This document shows positions 22,819 through 32,276 of a stretch of DNA of 35,955 nt, piece by piece. A program made the translations under genes and the position numbers. The stretch covers positions 1 to 35,955 of the forward strand of contig JACAAZ010000027.1 of NCBI GenBank assembly GCA_013376995.1, written 5' to 3'. Within the stretch, counting starts at the first letter, position 1, and the number at the start of each line of letters is the position of its first letter. The notes beneath the pieces were generated by a model, which saw only the letters and a list, made by a program, of their open reading frames with translations, ran no database searches and was not told the origin of the DNA. This stretch comes from Bacteroidota bacterium (GTDB taxonomy: Bacteria > Bacteroidota > Bacteroidia > Bacteroidales > UBA4417).

Positions 22819-25599
22819 CTACCTGCGGAGAATATTATTTACCAGTAATCCGAATGAAGCATTCGTGGCAGTTCCGGCCAGCCGGGTAAGGTTAAGGTTG
22901 GCCTGTTCCACTACAGATGCTGTATTTAACGAGCTAATGGCATTGTGAACCTCCATCATGGCGTTGAAGCCTTCGGAACCAACACTTAGATCAAGGGCAT
23001 TATTGGCAATGTGCTGAGTCGCATCCGTGATGGTATTTGAAAGATCTTCTTCAACGGCACTAGCCAGTTCGTTAAATTTCTGCTTTTCGGCGGGGTCGAC
23101 AGCCTGTTCAGCCTTAGCTTTGAAACTGGCCAGTACATCCTTCCTGGATTTCATATCATTTACGGCTTTCTGCAATGTTTGATCCTGGAAACCAGCTGCA
23201 TTCGTTAACAGGCTATCTGTCCCGATCCGCTTGATTAGGGCGTTGCTCATGGTTCCAAATGATTCCTTTATCGAGCTGAAATAATCGCGCTGCTGGTCAC
23301 TGAATTTGGCATTCCAGCTGTTGTCGAGCGTAGCCCTAATACCTTCCGTCTTCTGATTGAGCAGCACATCGAGGTCGTTGGCCTTGAAAATATCCAGGCT
23401 GCCGCGGATCTTGCGATCGATGGGAGAAATGAGGTTGATGCCTGAATCAATAACATATCCGGGACGAATAGGCCTGATTAAAATAGGGGGCTCATTCAGG
23501 TCAAGTTTCTCGGCATCCACTTCCATGTAAGGGAGCATGAAATCGCCTATCACCAGGCCATCTTCACCGTAAAGAACGACAAATGTGCCGCCCTTGCTGA
23601 CCCCGGCACAATGCTCAAGCCCGGGATGGGCATTAATGTAATTTCCGAAGAGCAGTTTCTCCCGCTTTTGCTGGGTATCAACCTTAATAAGCTCATCCAG
23701 GTGATCCAACAGGTCGATATGCCGGTTGCTGATAAGGGTATCAAAGGGGGTATTGAACTCGGTCTTGGCAGCAATACTCAATTGTCCCTTGAAAGTCCCG
23801 GATACCTGCATGGCATTGCTGACATGGTTTTTCCAAGAATCATTTTCAGTGTTTGCTTCTGAGTACTCAAGGTATGATCCGCTCAATTTTGCACTTGCCA
23901 GGCTGACAGCATTCAGCACATCATTGTGACGGCCTTCTGCAATCTGGGAAAATGTCCCCTGGTCAGCAGGATCCAATACGGAAAGATTGCTTAGTACCTG
24001 TGTTTTAAGCCCGCCGCTGTAACGTTGAACCTCATCCAACTGGTTCACCAGGTCGTGGCGGAGCAGGTTGTGAAATTTATAAAGATCAGAAAACACAAAT
24101 CCAGGCTTGATTACCAGGCGTGTATGGTCTGTGCTGAGCATCACCGAGCGCAGGTTGACAGGCAGGTTTTCCCTCTTGATTTCAAGTTCCAGGAATGAAT
24201 GTACCTGCTGAATTCCCTGTCCGATATGGCCTTCTATCCTGAAAAAATCAAACCTCCCAAGTTGGGATGCGGAAGGATTTGCCGCTCCGCCCTGGGCATT
24301 GTAACTGGGAGCGTTATAAGAGTAGTTCCAGGAGGACTTTCCGCGGCGGCTTAAATCATAATTCCAGGTCCGGGGTACCCTGAGTGTCCTGTCAATTGCA
24401 TAATAGTAAGGAATGGCCCTTTCCTCCAGCGGGTAGGATTCCGACATCCCTGGAGTGATGCGGATGGGCAGGTTACCGGCAGCCGGTGACTGGAAACTTC
24501 GGATCATTACATCCATTTTGCCAGCCAGGAATTGGATATGTCCCCGGATTTCCGTGGTATGACTGGTAAGCGGTGAACAGTAGAGTTCAGTGCGGTCAGG
24601 GTCAGTTTCGGCATTACTAGCTACTCTCCCCAGGATTAAGTGTTTGGGAAATGCATTCGGGTCAGGGCTGCAGTAGCCGGTATCTTCATAAAGAAGGTCC
24701 ATGTATTGGTTAAAAGTTACTGCCAGGTCTTTAAGGAAATCAAAATAGTACTGTATCCCTGTAGCATTTTGCCTGTAGAAGGCTAATTTATCATTCAGTA
24801 TGGAGGACCATTCCTGCCAGGGATCCGTTGTGAATACTCCCTGTAAAAAGGAGGAACAGGCAGGATACAAATTCTGCAACTGTGCAGATAATTTTACATG
24901 CAAGGATTCGCAGGCTGTACGGTAGCTCTGAACGAACAACTGTGTTGTTGTAACTCCGGATGAAAGGACCGGCCTGTCCACCACGATCTCCTGGAAGGAA
25001 GAAAATGCCTGCCTTGGAGAAGGCAACTCTGTTTTCAGCATTCCCAGGTACTGCCTGTCGAAAAGCAATATTTTCTGGTTATTCCTGTTTTCCCTGCCGG
25101 AATTATCACAATCAGCCCCGGCACACTGATTAGGATCAAACACATAGTTTTCCATATAGGCCAAAACCATGGCTGATGCCAGCTTCAATCCGGATGCTTC
25201 GCTGAACTGGCTCAAAGGCTGGGCCCTTTTATCCTGAACTCCTTTTGGAACCAGCTCGAAGAGCGGGATCATGGTTTCCTCATTGTAGAATGGGGCATAA
25301 TAGGGGTTCTTCCCGTCATACAACTTGAAACGGTCATAAACCTGCTCTGAAAGGAATGCAATCAGGTCACCATCCGTTGTAACACCCATTCCTTTCCCCA
25401 GCACCAGGGCACGGCCCTGCACCGACAAACGGAGTCCGCAAACGACCCCGACTCCCAGCAACTGGGTGCGGGTTAAGCGGGACTGATCCTCGAAATAGGA
25501 AGAAATGCTGTTAAGCTGTGAAGCCGTCAACACCTGGTCCTTTTCGAAAATGCTGTATTGGGTATTGATCTCATCCAAACTTTTTATAATCTGTTCCAT
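22819..25599 (-). CDS. Unassigned large CIS structural protein in the Afp13 position
   Basis: A 926-residue protein with no named domain that I recognise. The N-terminus has a distinctive segment: YFEDQSRLTRTQLLGVGVVC (35-54), then GLRLSV and a VTTDGDLIAF stretch. I recall such a segment in proteins of other CIS loci, but cannot confirm it here. A CAGADCDNSG motif (159-168) could bind metal. The centre is mixed alpha/beta; the last 160 residues are helical and probably coiled. There are no signal peptide or fibre-type repeats. It lies between the Afp12-like wedge gene and the tape-measure gene, where Afp encodes its tail fibre (Afp13). It could be a baseplate accessory, a cage or a receptor-binding component. 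Confidence 0.65.
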   Translation of the reverse strand: MEQIIKSLDEINTQYSIFEKDQVLTASQLNSISSYFEDQSRLTRTQLLGVGVVCGLRLSVQGRALVLGKGMGVTTDGDLIAFLSEQVYDRFKLYDGKNPYYAPFYNEETMIPLFELVPKGVQDKRAQPLSQFSEASGLKLASAMVLAYMENYVFDPNQCAGADCDNSGRENRNNQKILLFDRQYLGMLKTELPSPRQAFSSFQEIVVDRPVLSSGVTTTQLFVQSYRTACESLHVKLSAQLQNLYPACSSFLQGVFTTDPWQEWSSILNDKLAFYRQNATGIQYYFDFLKDLAVTFNQYMDLLYEDTGYCSPDPNAFPKHLILGRVASNAETDPDRTELYCSPLTSHTTEIRGHIQFLAGKMDVMIRSFQSPAAGNLPIRITPGMSESYPLEERAIPYYYAIDRTLRVPRTWNYDLSRRGKSSWNYSYNAPSYNAQGGAANPSASQLGRFDFFRIEGHIGQGIQQVHSFLELEIKRENLPVNLRSVMLSTDHTRLVIKPGFVFSDLYKFHNLLRHDLVNQLDEVQRYSGGLKTQVLSNLSVLDPADQGTFSQIAEGRHNDVLNAVSLASAKLSGSYLEYSEANTENDSWKNHVSNAMQVSGTFKGQLSIAAKTEFNTPFDTLISNRHIDLLDHLDELIKVDTQQKREKLLFGNYINAHPGLEHCAGVSKGGTFVVLYGEDGLVIGDFMLPYMEVDAEKLDLNEPPILIRPIRPGYVIDSGINLISPIDRKIRGSLDIFKANDLDVLLNQKTEGIRATLDNSWNAKFSDQQRDYFSSIKESFGTMSNALIKRIGTDSLLTNAAGFQDQTLQKAVNDMKSRKDVLASFKAKAEQAVDPAEKQKFNELASAVEEDLSNTITDATQHIANNALDLSVGSEGFNAMMEVHNAISSLNTASVVEQANLNLTRLAGTATNASFGLLVNNILRR

Positions 25600-25624
25600 G
25601 ACGATTCCGTTTTAGCAAATTGCA

Positions 25625-28237
25625 TTAACTTTTTCCAGTTTCAACCGACCCCAGCGAGGTCATCCCGAGGATGAATTTGTCATCGTTGGTGTTACAGTCG
25701 CGCAGCACATTCGAAGGATAAATATTCTTCACCCCGTATAATGCCTTGATAAAGTCGTTCAGTTTCTTCTGCCTGTCTGTTGTATCTCTTCCCGATTTAA
25801 GGTAAAGCCAGTCGCTGTATGCAGTTTCCAGCAAAGCCATATCCTCCCTGCTGATCCAGCAGACTTTTGGCAGGATATGGGCCGGGGTTTCCTCCCTGAT
25901 CACCTCCTCCACGAACTGCCGGAATTGCATATTCCTGAAACGGCCGTTCTCAGCAGGAAGAATGAAATGTACCCTGTAAGAATAGGGATCAAAATCAGAG
26001 CATGAAACCTGTTGTTCAGCCTTACAGATCGGGAGGAAAGGATCGGTTGTTTCAGCCGGTTCAGGCCGCAGAAGGATGTTTTCAACCAGGTACATGCCTT
26101 CATCCGAAAAATGCTGGTTCAGGTAAAGAATGAGGTCATCGATAGCGGCATTCATTTTCTCTTCAGAAACGAAATACTCTATCCTCCTCGCGATAACCTC
26201 GCCTGCGGAATCCACTACATTGAAGTAAAAGCGGTTATCTATGGTTTTCTTCCTTTCATATCCTGATGGCAGCATACCCAACCGGAAAGCCCTGCGCATT
26301 TCATTTTGTGCATCAGCCTCGGTTGCATAATGCGTGCTGCTGCTGAGGATGATCTTGCCATTCTCCTTATGCCTGACCCTGAAGCGAAATTCATCACCAG
26401 GTGTTGAATCCAGTTCGGAATAAATGGTGAAATTAAAGTCGCTAAGGTTCCGGCGAAGATTGTTTTGTATGCCGCAAAGCTTCTCAATCCGCAATTCCAG
26501 ACCCGAAATATTGGAACTGCTCCAGAGATCTTCATCATTGCTAAGGCTGTAATTGTAGGCAAGTGACCTCCTGCTGCTCAACTGGTCGTAGATTTTCAGA
26601 AAATCGCATTTGACGGCTGCAATGGTTTCAGGGCTGGCCCCAAGCGATTGATGCACAATACTTGCAAAATCATTGAAACGCTCTGCAAAGCGGGCGATCA
26701 GGTGATCAAGAAAGCGGTTCCTGCGATTGGAATGGACTATACCGGGTTCTATATCATTTTCGAATGTTGTCACATCAACTCCATCCTTGTAGATCCGTTT
26801 ATAGTCGGTAAATGAATCCACCACCTGGTAGAAATAGGTGCGATGAACATCCGGGTCGGTGGAGAACAGTTGCTTAACATTCTTCAACTGTGCAAAGTAA
26901 TCGGCCATCAGCTGATCGTAGAACAGCAGGTATGCCTTAAGCTGGTAAGCCAGCGCTTTTCTTTTTTCATCGGCAGAACTGTCAAGCCCTGCATCGCTTA
27001 AGCCATAAATAGCGGGGAAATGCTGCTGGAATGAATAATAGGAGCCGGTATTGCGGTATTTACCCAGGGGAATGGGCAGGTCATTTGCTTCAGTAAGGAG
27101 ATCAGATTTGGACCGGGTTTTAAGGCCGGATAATGCTTTGGCTACATCTGACAGGTTCGGGAATACCGGCATATTCCGCTTGTAAAATTTCAGGAAATGA
27201 TACTGATCATCCAGGAAATCCAGGTTCAGGACAGGCTTTTTACCTGCATCAACCGGCACCAGCCATTTATTTTCAGGCGGGCTTGGTGGATTGTCGGGAT
27301 CGGTGGCTGAAGGCATGAGGATAATATCTTTCACAGCCCTGACACCCTTGATATCCATGATCTCGCTAATGATATCCGACAGACGGATACTTGATCTCAA
27401 GCCGGCATTGTCAAGTTCGTCATTGTCAATAAAACCATGTGCCAGGACCGGCCCCTCAAATATTTCATCCGAAGAATAATTCCCTCCTGACTTCTTTTGC
27501 TTTTGCAGCATCTCCGAAAGGGAATAAAATGCAACCGGCGGGCAGAGATAATTCTGGACACGGCTGAATATTTCAGCTTTAACTGCTGATGTATCTGCGT
27601 CCGGGTTCAGTTCAATATCGGCACAGAGTTCAAACACCTGGGTCCCGACCTCATCAAAATTCACGAAATCCTCGCAAAGGTTTCGGTTTGCCTGCAACAG
27701 GGCTTTGGCCTTGTTGAGAATAGTATCCTTTTCTTCCGGTGAAGCCTGGGGATTTTCAAAATCGATGAGCAAATCATAGAGTCCAGAAATACTTACTTCT
27801 TCAATCCCCGGCAAACCCGGATCATCAGGCCGAAGTTCACCAATAATGGTATCGGCAAAGTAACTGAGGTTGTGTTTCCTGATCCATGCATTTCTTACTC
27901 CTTCAATATCAATAAGTATTTTCCTGTAATCTGCCTCTGTCAGTGCGATGTTAGGCAGGATCTTCCTTGCAGTGAAGAACTGCGAAGCCATGTTATCCGG
28001 GTTGTTCTCCTTCGTTGCCAGCAGGTCCTTTACCGGAAATGAGGCACGGTAACCCAGGTCCGTAATGGCATAACTCAGCAGTTCAAGAATGGTGATGCCC
28101 GGGTCGTGTACATTGTAATCGGTCCATATCAGGCTCGACAGCTCACGGGCATGGTTAAGGCCCATAGCATATAACTGCCTGTGATCGAGGGATAGTTCGC
28201 CCTGCGGTTTCCTGGGTATGGAGAGTTGCGTTAGCAT
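25625..28237 (-). CDS. Large baseplate wedge protein (Afp12-like)
   Basis: An 870-residue protein whose N-terminus carries SSLIWTDYNVHDPGITILEL (34-53), followed by SYAITDLGYR. This is the hallmark of the second large wedge subunit in Afp/PVC-type injection systems, functionally akin to phage T4 gp7/gp6 family members. Wedge proteins of this kind surround the spike hub and start sheath contraction. The C-terminal part includes FRNMQFRQFVEEVIREETPA, another conserved segment. It sits 12 bp after the baseplate J-like gene and 25 bp before the 926-residue protein. It is cytosolic and has no signal peptide. Confidence 0.85.
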   Translation of the reverse strand: MLTQLSIPRKPQGELSLDHRQLYAMGLNHARELSSLIWTDYNVHDPGITILELLSYAITDLGYRASFPVKDLLATKENNPDNMASQFFTARKILPNIALTEADYRKILIDIEGVRNAWIRKHNLSYFADTIIGELRPDDPGLPGIEEVSISGLYDLLIDFENPQASPEEKDTILNKAKALLQANRNLCEDFVNFDEVGTQVFELCADIELNPDADTSAVKAEIFSRVQNYLCPPVAFYSLSEMLQKQKKSGGNYSSDEIFEGPVLAHGFIDNDELDNAGLRSSIRLSDIISEIMDIKGVRAVKDIILMPSATDPDNPPSPPENKWLVPVDAGKKPVLNLDFLDDQYHFLKFYKRNMPVFPNLSDVAKALSGLKTRSKSDLLTEANDLPIPLGKYRNTGSYYSFQQHFPAIYGLSDAGLDSSADEKRKALAYQLKAYLLFYDQLMADYFAQLKNVKQLFSTDPDVHRTYFYQVVDSFTDYKRIYKDGVDVTTFENDIEPGIVHSNRRNRFLDHLIARFAERFNDFASIVHQSLGASPETIAAVKCDFLKIYDQLSSRRSLAYNYSLSNDEDLWSSSNISGLELRIEKLCGIQNNLRRNLSDFNFTIYSELDSTPGDEFRFRVRHKENGKIILSSSTHYATEADAQNEMRRAFRLGMLPSGYERKKTIDNRFYFNVVDSAGEVIARRIEYFVSEEKMNAAIDDLILYLNQHFSDEGMYLVENILLRPEPAETTDPFLPICKAEQQVSCSDFDPYSYRVHFILPAENGRFRNMQFRQFVEEVIREETPAHILPKVCWISREDMALLETAYSDWLYLKSGRDTTDRQKKLNDFIKALYGVKNIYPSNVLRDCNTNDDKFILGMTSLGSVETGKS

Positions 28238-28249
28238 AGCCTTTCTGTC

Positions 28250-31200
28250 TTATAATACCTCGTGTATGATATGCGTTGCTGCAGAAACTAGAATGGTATC
28301 AGGGGTTTCGGGATCCACCTGTCCTGTGTCACCCGACTTTCCTGTACTATCGCTTATACTGTACATGTAGAAATCTTCAATGAAATCAACAAATTCCAGT
28401 TCTTCCACGAAATTGATCAACACCGATTTATAGATCCTCCCTCCAAAACTGATATCCAGCCCGCTTTCAAATGCCCATGGAGAAAGGAATTCCGTTATTT
28501 TCTGCACCAGCAGCTTACTGTAGAAATTAAACTCAAAGCCCTTACGCAGCTTAACTTTACATTCAACCTGGACCTGCTGATAAGAGGGATTTTTGATCTT
28601 CACATTAACCTGCATGCCGGTATGGGTTTGCAGGAACGAACCGATCCTGCTTATGGTATCCGAATTCACTTTTGGCTTAAGCGGGTCGACTGCATTCCTG
28701 TTCCTCAGGTCAGGCACCAGCACCAACACGACATTCCCGGGTGCCAGCCAACAGTATTTGCCCGACTCTTCCAGGAATTTAGCATGCGGGATGCATTTTA
28801 CCTTGTGAACCTCAGGGAAATTCTGCAGTATCATCCTTTCATAATCCCAGGCCGTGATGCTCCGGTTTTTATGACGAAGTCGCTCTGAAACCCTTGTATA
28901 GAATGGGTTATCCTGTTCCCGGGTCTTTCCCCCGAAAGAACTGTACGGCTGCCTGATTGCTTTAACAAATGCAATCCCGTTAAGCAGTTTGCTGATCTTT
29001 CCCGGCTCAAGGGCCATCGTAAGGTGGGCAGGATCATTTCCCTGGTCCCTGAACTGTACTTCAATGGCATTGGCATCAACAGAAATCAGCTGGCAGACAG
29101 ATCGGGTGTTGTTTGCAATCCCTGCCTTGAGCCATAACGGGCCAGGTGGCAACAAGGTGTTTTCTTTGGATGCTTCAGCAGGTATTACAAACTGGATTAT
29201 CCCTGACCGAAGCAGGTTGTTGGTTGTGTCAAGTATGACTTCAAAAGTTCCAAGTGGCTTCCAGTAATTATCCACAAGTACGGACCAGGAGAGGCTGGCC
29301 GGCTGGAGTTCAGGATTTTCGCTGCCATCAGCCACCTGGAACAATACGCTCACACTATCACCAGCTGATAGATTTTTAAATCCGAGGATCATCTCCCCTT
29401 CATTCTCATAATTGGGCAGAAGAGATACCTTCTTATCGACAAGGAAATTGAACTGGCTCCTCTGGTAGGAGTGTTCACGCATCTGGCCTGCATAGGCAAG
29501 GTGGAAAAATTGCAGGTCATCATTTGCAAAATCATCCACAGAAGATGAAGATATTGCGACTTCGTCGGAATGTGCCTTATAGGAAAGTGAAATCTGCTGG
29601 ATGGCGGGGGTATAAGGTTCATTCAGCGCAGCAAATGCAGGACTGCCGCTTCCTTTCGAATAATTGACTACGTTTTCGACGGATTTTTTGAGGTATTCAG
29701 CGTGGAAGAAACTGGAATTCAGGGTTAAGGCGATAAAACCAGCTTCATCTGCAGGCTTTGATGCCGGGAAGAACTCCAGGATAGGCATCAGGAATAGCTC
29801 CTTTGCCAGCCTGTTTTTTGACCATTGCATACCTGTCATGCGGAAGGCTGAAATCCTCTGGAAGGAACCTCCTGCATGAGTTTGCTCTATATGCCCGGGT
29901 GTGAAAGTCAGTGTATTCTCTGCTGCAGCATTTATTGAATTAAATAATGCAGCAGATGGATTGGAATATTTACGGTCACCGTCATAGGTAAATGAAGCCT
30001 GTACAGTGAAACCGCTATTGGAAGCGCCAACATTGTAGGCCTGGTAATACGTTGCAAAATTCGCTGGCGGATTTTTCCAGTCCAGTTTTACTGAAATCTC
30101 AGAAATATTTTTTGAAAGCGCCTCTTCGTATCCAATAAGGAAACGTGAGCCTCTAACAGGTAGCGATCCAAATGGCAGGAAGGCTTTCTTTGGATTGAGC
30201 GAACCGTTGTCGTTTTCAAGTTTCAGCCCTGTTACATCACTTACTTCCACCAATATGGATGCAGAAGTGAGAATAATATCGTTGAGATCGTTGTAGATGG
30301 CTGCCCGGAGCATTACCTGCATAACGGGAGCCTGGGCATTGAAGCGGTATCCGTGAACAGCGGCATCATAGTTTACTATAGCTTTCTCGGAGGATGGGAC
30401 GGTAAAATCAAAAGCAAGCTGCCCATCTTTTACCCAGGATGGGGAGATTGAATAAGGCCCGAACCATTTCTTCGCCCCGCTGATATAAACCTCGAACGCC
30501 CCTTTCAGGACATCATCTGTCAGCAATTCCGGATCAGCATTTTCAAGGTTCAAGGTCACTGTTACCTTTCGGGTTCCTTCGGCCATCCGCAGGACAGGCG
30601 AGCTGAATGCAAAGCCGTTCTCGATGGCTGGCAAATTTTCCGTTCCGAAGCCAAACCACTTTGGCTCATCACCGCTAAGATTTCCTCCCATCCCATCCGA
30701 TGAATTGGCAATAGGTGCATAGCGGATGATCCCTTTGCCTGATTTATCATAATACACTGAACGGATGGAGTCAATGACAGCGGTATTGATAATGGTTTCA
30801 CGGCTGGGTTGATAATGGAGTTCAATTCCTTTTTTATCTTTCCCTGCTGTAAAAATGTCGGATGGGCCCACAACGATGGGCAGCATATTTTTCTTCAGTT
30901 CAAGCAGAAGGTGAGCCTTATCGGCAACAGCAGGCTGGTGTTCAAAGCGCAGTACATCCTTGAAATAAAAATCGAGGTGGCGCCCTGTAAAGCGGTTGAT
31001 CATTTCCTGGGGGCCTTGTTTGAAAAGCTTCAGGAAAGAAAGAAAGAGTGCAAGGTGCGGAGTGGTAGCACCGGAATTATCTTCAATTAATTTTTCAATA
31101 GCTGGAAAGTTCTCAGGGAAAAAGTCAGCCCAGTCCCCGACAGGTGCGGACGTCGAATCACGGTAGAAATTTACGAATTCAGCAAATTTTCGCGTGAACA

Positions 31201-31327
31201 GCAGGAAATCCGCCTGGGTACGTTCGTCAACATCCGCAAAATGGATCCCCAGCTCAGCCGGCATTCGCTGGTCCTGCGACTGACCCTGCTGGAAGATCAT
31301 ATTCTGGATGATATCTTTTTCGGCCAT
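28250..31327 (-). CDS. Baseplate J/gp6-like wedge protein (Afp11-like)
   Basis: A 1025-residue protein. The C-terminal portion (from about 812) reads SERLRHKNRSITAWDYERMI followed by LQNFPEVHKVKC. That is the baseplate J-like signature of CIS wedge proteins, followed by a typical alpha/beta region ending near VLINFVEELEFVDFIEDFYM. The N-terminal half contributes several beta-rich insert domains. In assembled particles such proteins form the triangular wedge units around the spike. It follows the gp25-like gene by 11 bp, the conserved order in Afp, PVC and AlgoCIS-type clusters. Confidence 0.9.
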   Translation of the reverse strand: MAEKDIIQNMIFQQGQSQDQRMPAELGIHFADVDERTQADFLLFTRKFAEFVNFYRDSTSAPVGDWADFFPENFPAIEKLIEDNSGATTPHLALFLSFLKLFKQGPQEMINRFTGRHLDFYFKDVLRFEHQPAVADKAHLLLELKKNMLPIVVGPSDIFTAGKDKKGIELHYQPSRETIINTAVIDSIRSVYYDKSGKGIIRYAPIANSSDGMGGNLSGDEPKWFGFGTENLPAIENGFAFSSPVLRMAEGTRKVTVTLNLENADPELLTDDVLKGAFEVYISGAKKWFGPYSISPSWVKDGQLAFDFTVPSSEKAIVNYDAAVHGYRFNAQAPVMQVMLRAAIYNDLNDIILTSASILVEVSDVTGLKLENDNGSLNPKKAFLPFGSLPVRGSRFLIGYEEALSKNISEISVKLDWKNPPANFATYYQAYNVGASNSGFTVQASFTYDGDRKYSNPSAALFNSINAAAENTLTFTPGHIEQTHAGGSFQRISAFRMTGMQWSKNRLAKELFLMPILEFFPASKPADEAGFIALTLNSSFFHAEYLKKSVENVVNYSKGSGSPAFAALNEPYTPAIQQISLSYKAHSDEVAISSSSVDDFANDDLQFFHLAYAGQMREHSYQRSQFNFLVDKKVSLLPNYENEGEMILGFKNLSAGDSVSVLFQVADGSENPELQPASLSWSVLVDNYWKPLGTFEVILDTTNNLLRSGIIQFVIPAEASKENTLLPPGPLWLKAGIANNTRSVCQLISVDANAIEVQFRDQGNDPAHLTMALEPGKISKLLNGIAFVKAIRQPYSSFGGKTREQDNPFYTRVSERLRHKNRSITAWDYERMILQNFPEVHKVKCIPHAKFLEESGKYCWLAPGNVVLVLVPDLRNRNAVDPLKPKVNSDTISRIGSFLQTHTGMQVNVKIKNPSYQQVQVECKVKLRKGFEFNFYSKLLVQKITEFLSPWAFESGLDISFGGRIYKSVLINFVEELEFVDFIEDFYMYSISDSTGKSGDTGQVDPETPDTILVSAATHIIHEVL

Positions 31328-31338
31328 GGAAATGCGAA

Positions 31339-31794
31339 TTATAATACATTAAAATCGACGGTTCTCCTCACTTCGTTACTGTCTGTTGAATAGAAAGGAA
31401 ATACGAGGTTGTACCTCGAATTGGTTGCCCTCACTTCATATTCAATGATCACGGATACCCTGCCTTCCAGTTCCCCGCTAGCATCCAGTTCCAGGGAAAT
31501 CAGGTTGATCCGTGGTTCGTAAAGCAGGATGGCAAGTTTGATGCGTTCTTTTAATAAGGTCCTGGCTGTAGTGCCCATAGGTTCGAAGAGCATCTGGTGC
31601 ATATCCAGCCCGTATTTCGGGTTCATGAACCTCTCCCCGGCAGCCGTTCCAAGCAATATTTGAAGGCTGGCATGAATATCTGCTTCATCCGAAGTCATGA
31701 CCACCTGCCTGGTTCCCTTATCAAACTCCGGTGGAAAACTCCAACCCGTCCCCAAAAAGGAAGTATATATCTTATCCTGCTGATTATCTGCCAT
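31339..31794 (-). CDS. gp25-like baseplate wedge protein (GPW/gp25 family)
   Basis: A 151-residue protein with the GPW/gp25 fold signature. Visible segments are GTGWSFPPEFDKGTRQVVMT (15-34), LLGTAAGERFMNPKYGLDMH (47-66), and a C-terminal IEYEVRATNSRYNLVFPFY. gp25-like proteins (Afp9, T6SS TssE) link the baseplate to the first sheath ring. The gene starts 194 bp after the PAAR stop, an unusually large gap in this compact cluster that is filled with heptamer repeats. It precedes the J-like gene by 11 bp. Confidence 0.93.
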   Translation of the reverse strand: MADNQQDKIYTSFLGTGWSFPPEFDKGTRQVVMTSDEADIHASLQILLGTAAGERFMNPKYGLDMHQMLFEPMGTTARTLLKERIKLAILLYEPRINLISLELDASGELEGRVSVIIEYEVRATNSRYNLVFPFYSTDSNEVRRTVDFNVL

Positions 31795-31833
31795 CTTTTG
31801 AATTATTAAGTCTTAGTATTCTTCTTCCTTGTT

Positions 31834-31983
31834 ACAGTGTCCTAAGCTCTTCACACTATACGCTTAGCCATTTCCATTGTACTCTGCCTTAGCCTTTCAT
31901 GTTACATCTTTGCACATTGCCCTATGCCCTAAGCTCTTTGCGCCAGGCCCTTCGCGCTACGCGCTTAGCCCTTAGCGCTTCGC
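31834..31983 (-). repeat. GCnnAGS-type heptamer array between PAAR and gp25 genes
   Basis: On the minus strand eleven in-phase heptamers run from 31983 to 31907: GCGAAGC, GCTAAGG, GCTAAGC, GCGTAGC, GCGAAGG, GCCTGGC, GCAAAGA, GCTTAGG, GCATAGG, GCAATGT, GCAAAGA. Five more of the same kind follow at 31868-31834, after a more diverged 38-bp piece. The array starts 6 bp after the PAAR stop codon. It is noncoding. Confidence 0.8.
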
Positions 31984-31988
31984 CTCCC

Positions 31989-32270
31989 TCACCCCCCAAT
32001 CAGCACCGTCGGAGCTCCTATCACAGCCATCGCCCCGCAAATGCAGGCATCCGTTGTCCGTATTGCCGGCCTCCCTCCAATAAGTACAGTTGCACTTCCC
32101 ATTGGAAAAGGACTTACCGTTGGCTGATGCCCGACAGGGGGTAAAGAACAAACATGCAGGTCACCGGCAACAGCTGCTGGCAATCCGCCGATTAAAACAG
32201 TAGCAACCCCGGGACCGGTAATCGTCCCTCCGTGGTTGCTTACATCTGTAACCCTTGCTGCTGCCGGCAT
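31989..32270 (-). CDS. PAAR-domain spike tip protein
   Basis: A 93-residue PAAR protein that would cap the VgrG-like trimer as a sharp, metal-stabilised cone. It shows the internal threefold repeat of the family: TVLIGG occurs at 24-29, 61-66 and 88-93. Likely metal ligands are H13, H39, C41, H48, C76 and C78. It has no C-terminal extension, so it is a plain tip and not an evolved PAAR effector. The gene starts 6 bp after the spike gene, matching the Afp8-Afp10 type arrangement. Confidence 0.95.
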   Translation of the reverse strand: MPAAARVTDVSNHGGTITGPGVATVLIGGLPAAVAGDLHVCSLPPVGHQPTVSPFPMGSATVLIGGRPAIRTTDACICGAMAVIGAPTVLIGG

Positions 32271-32276
32271 AAGTAT

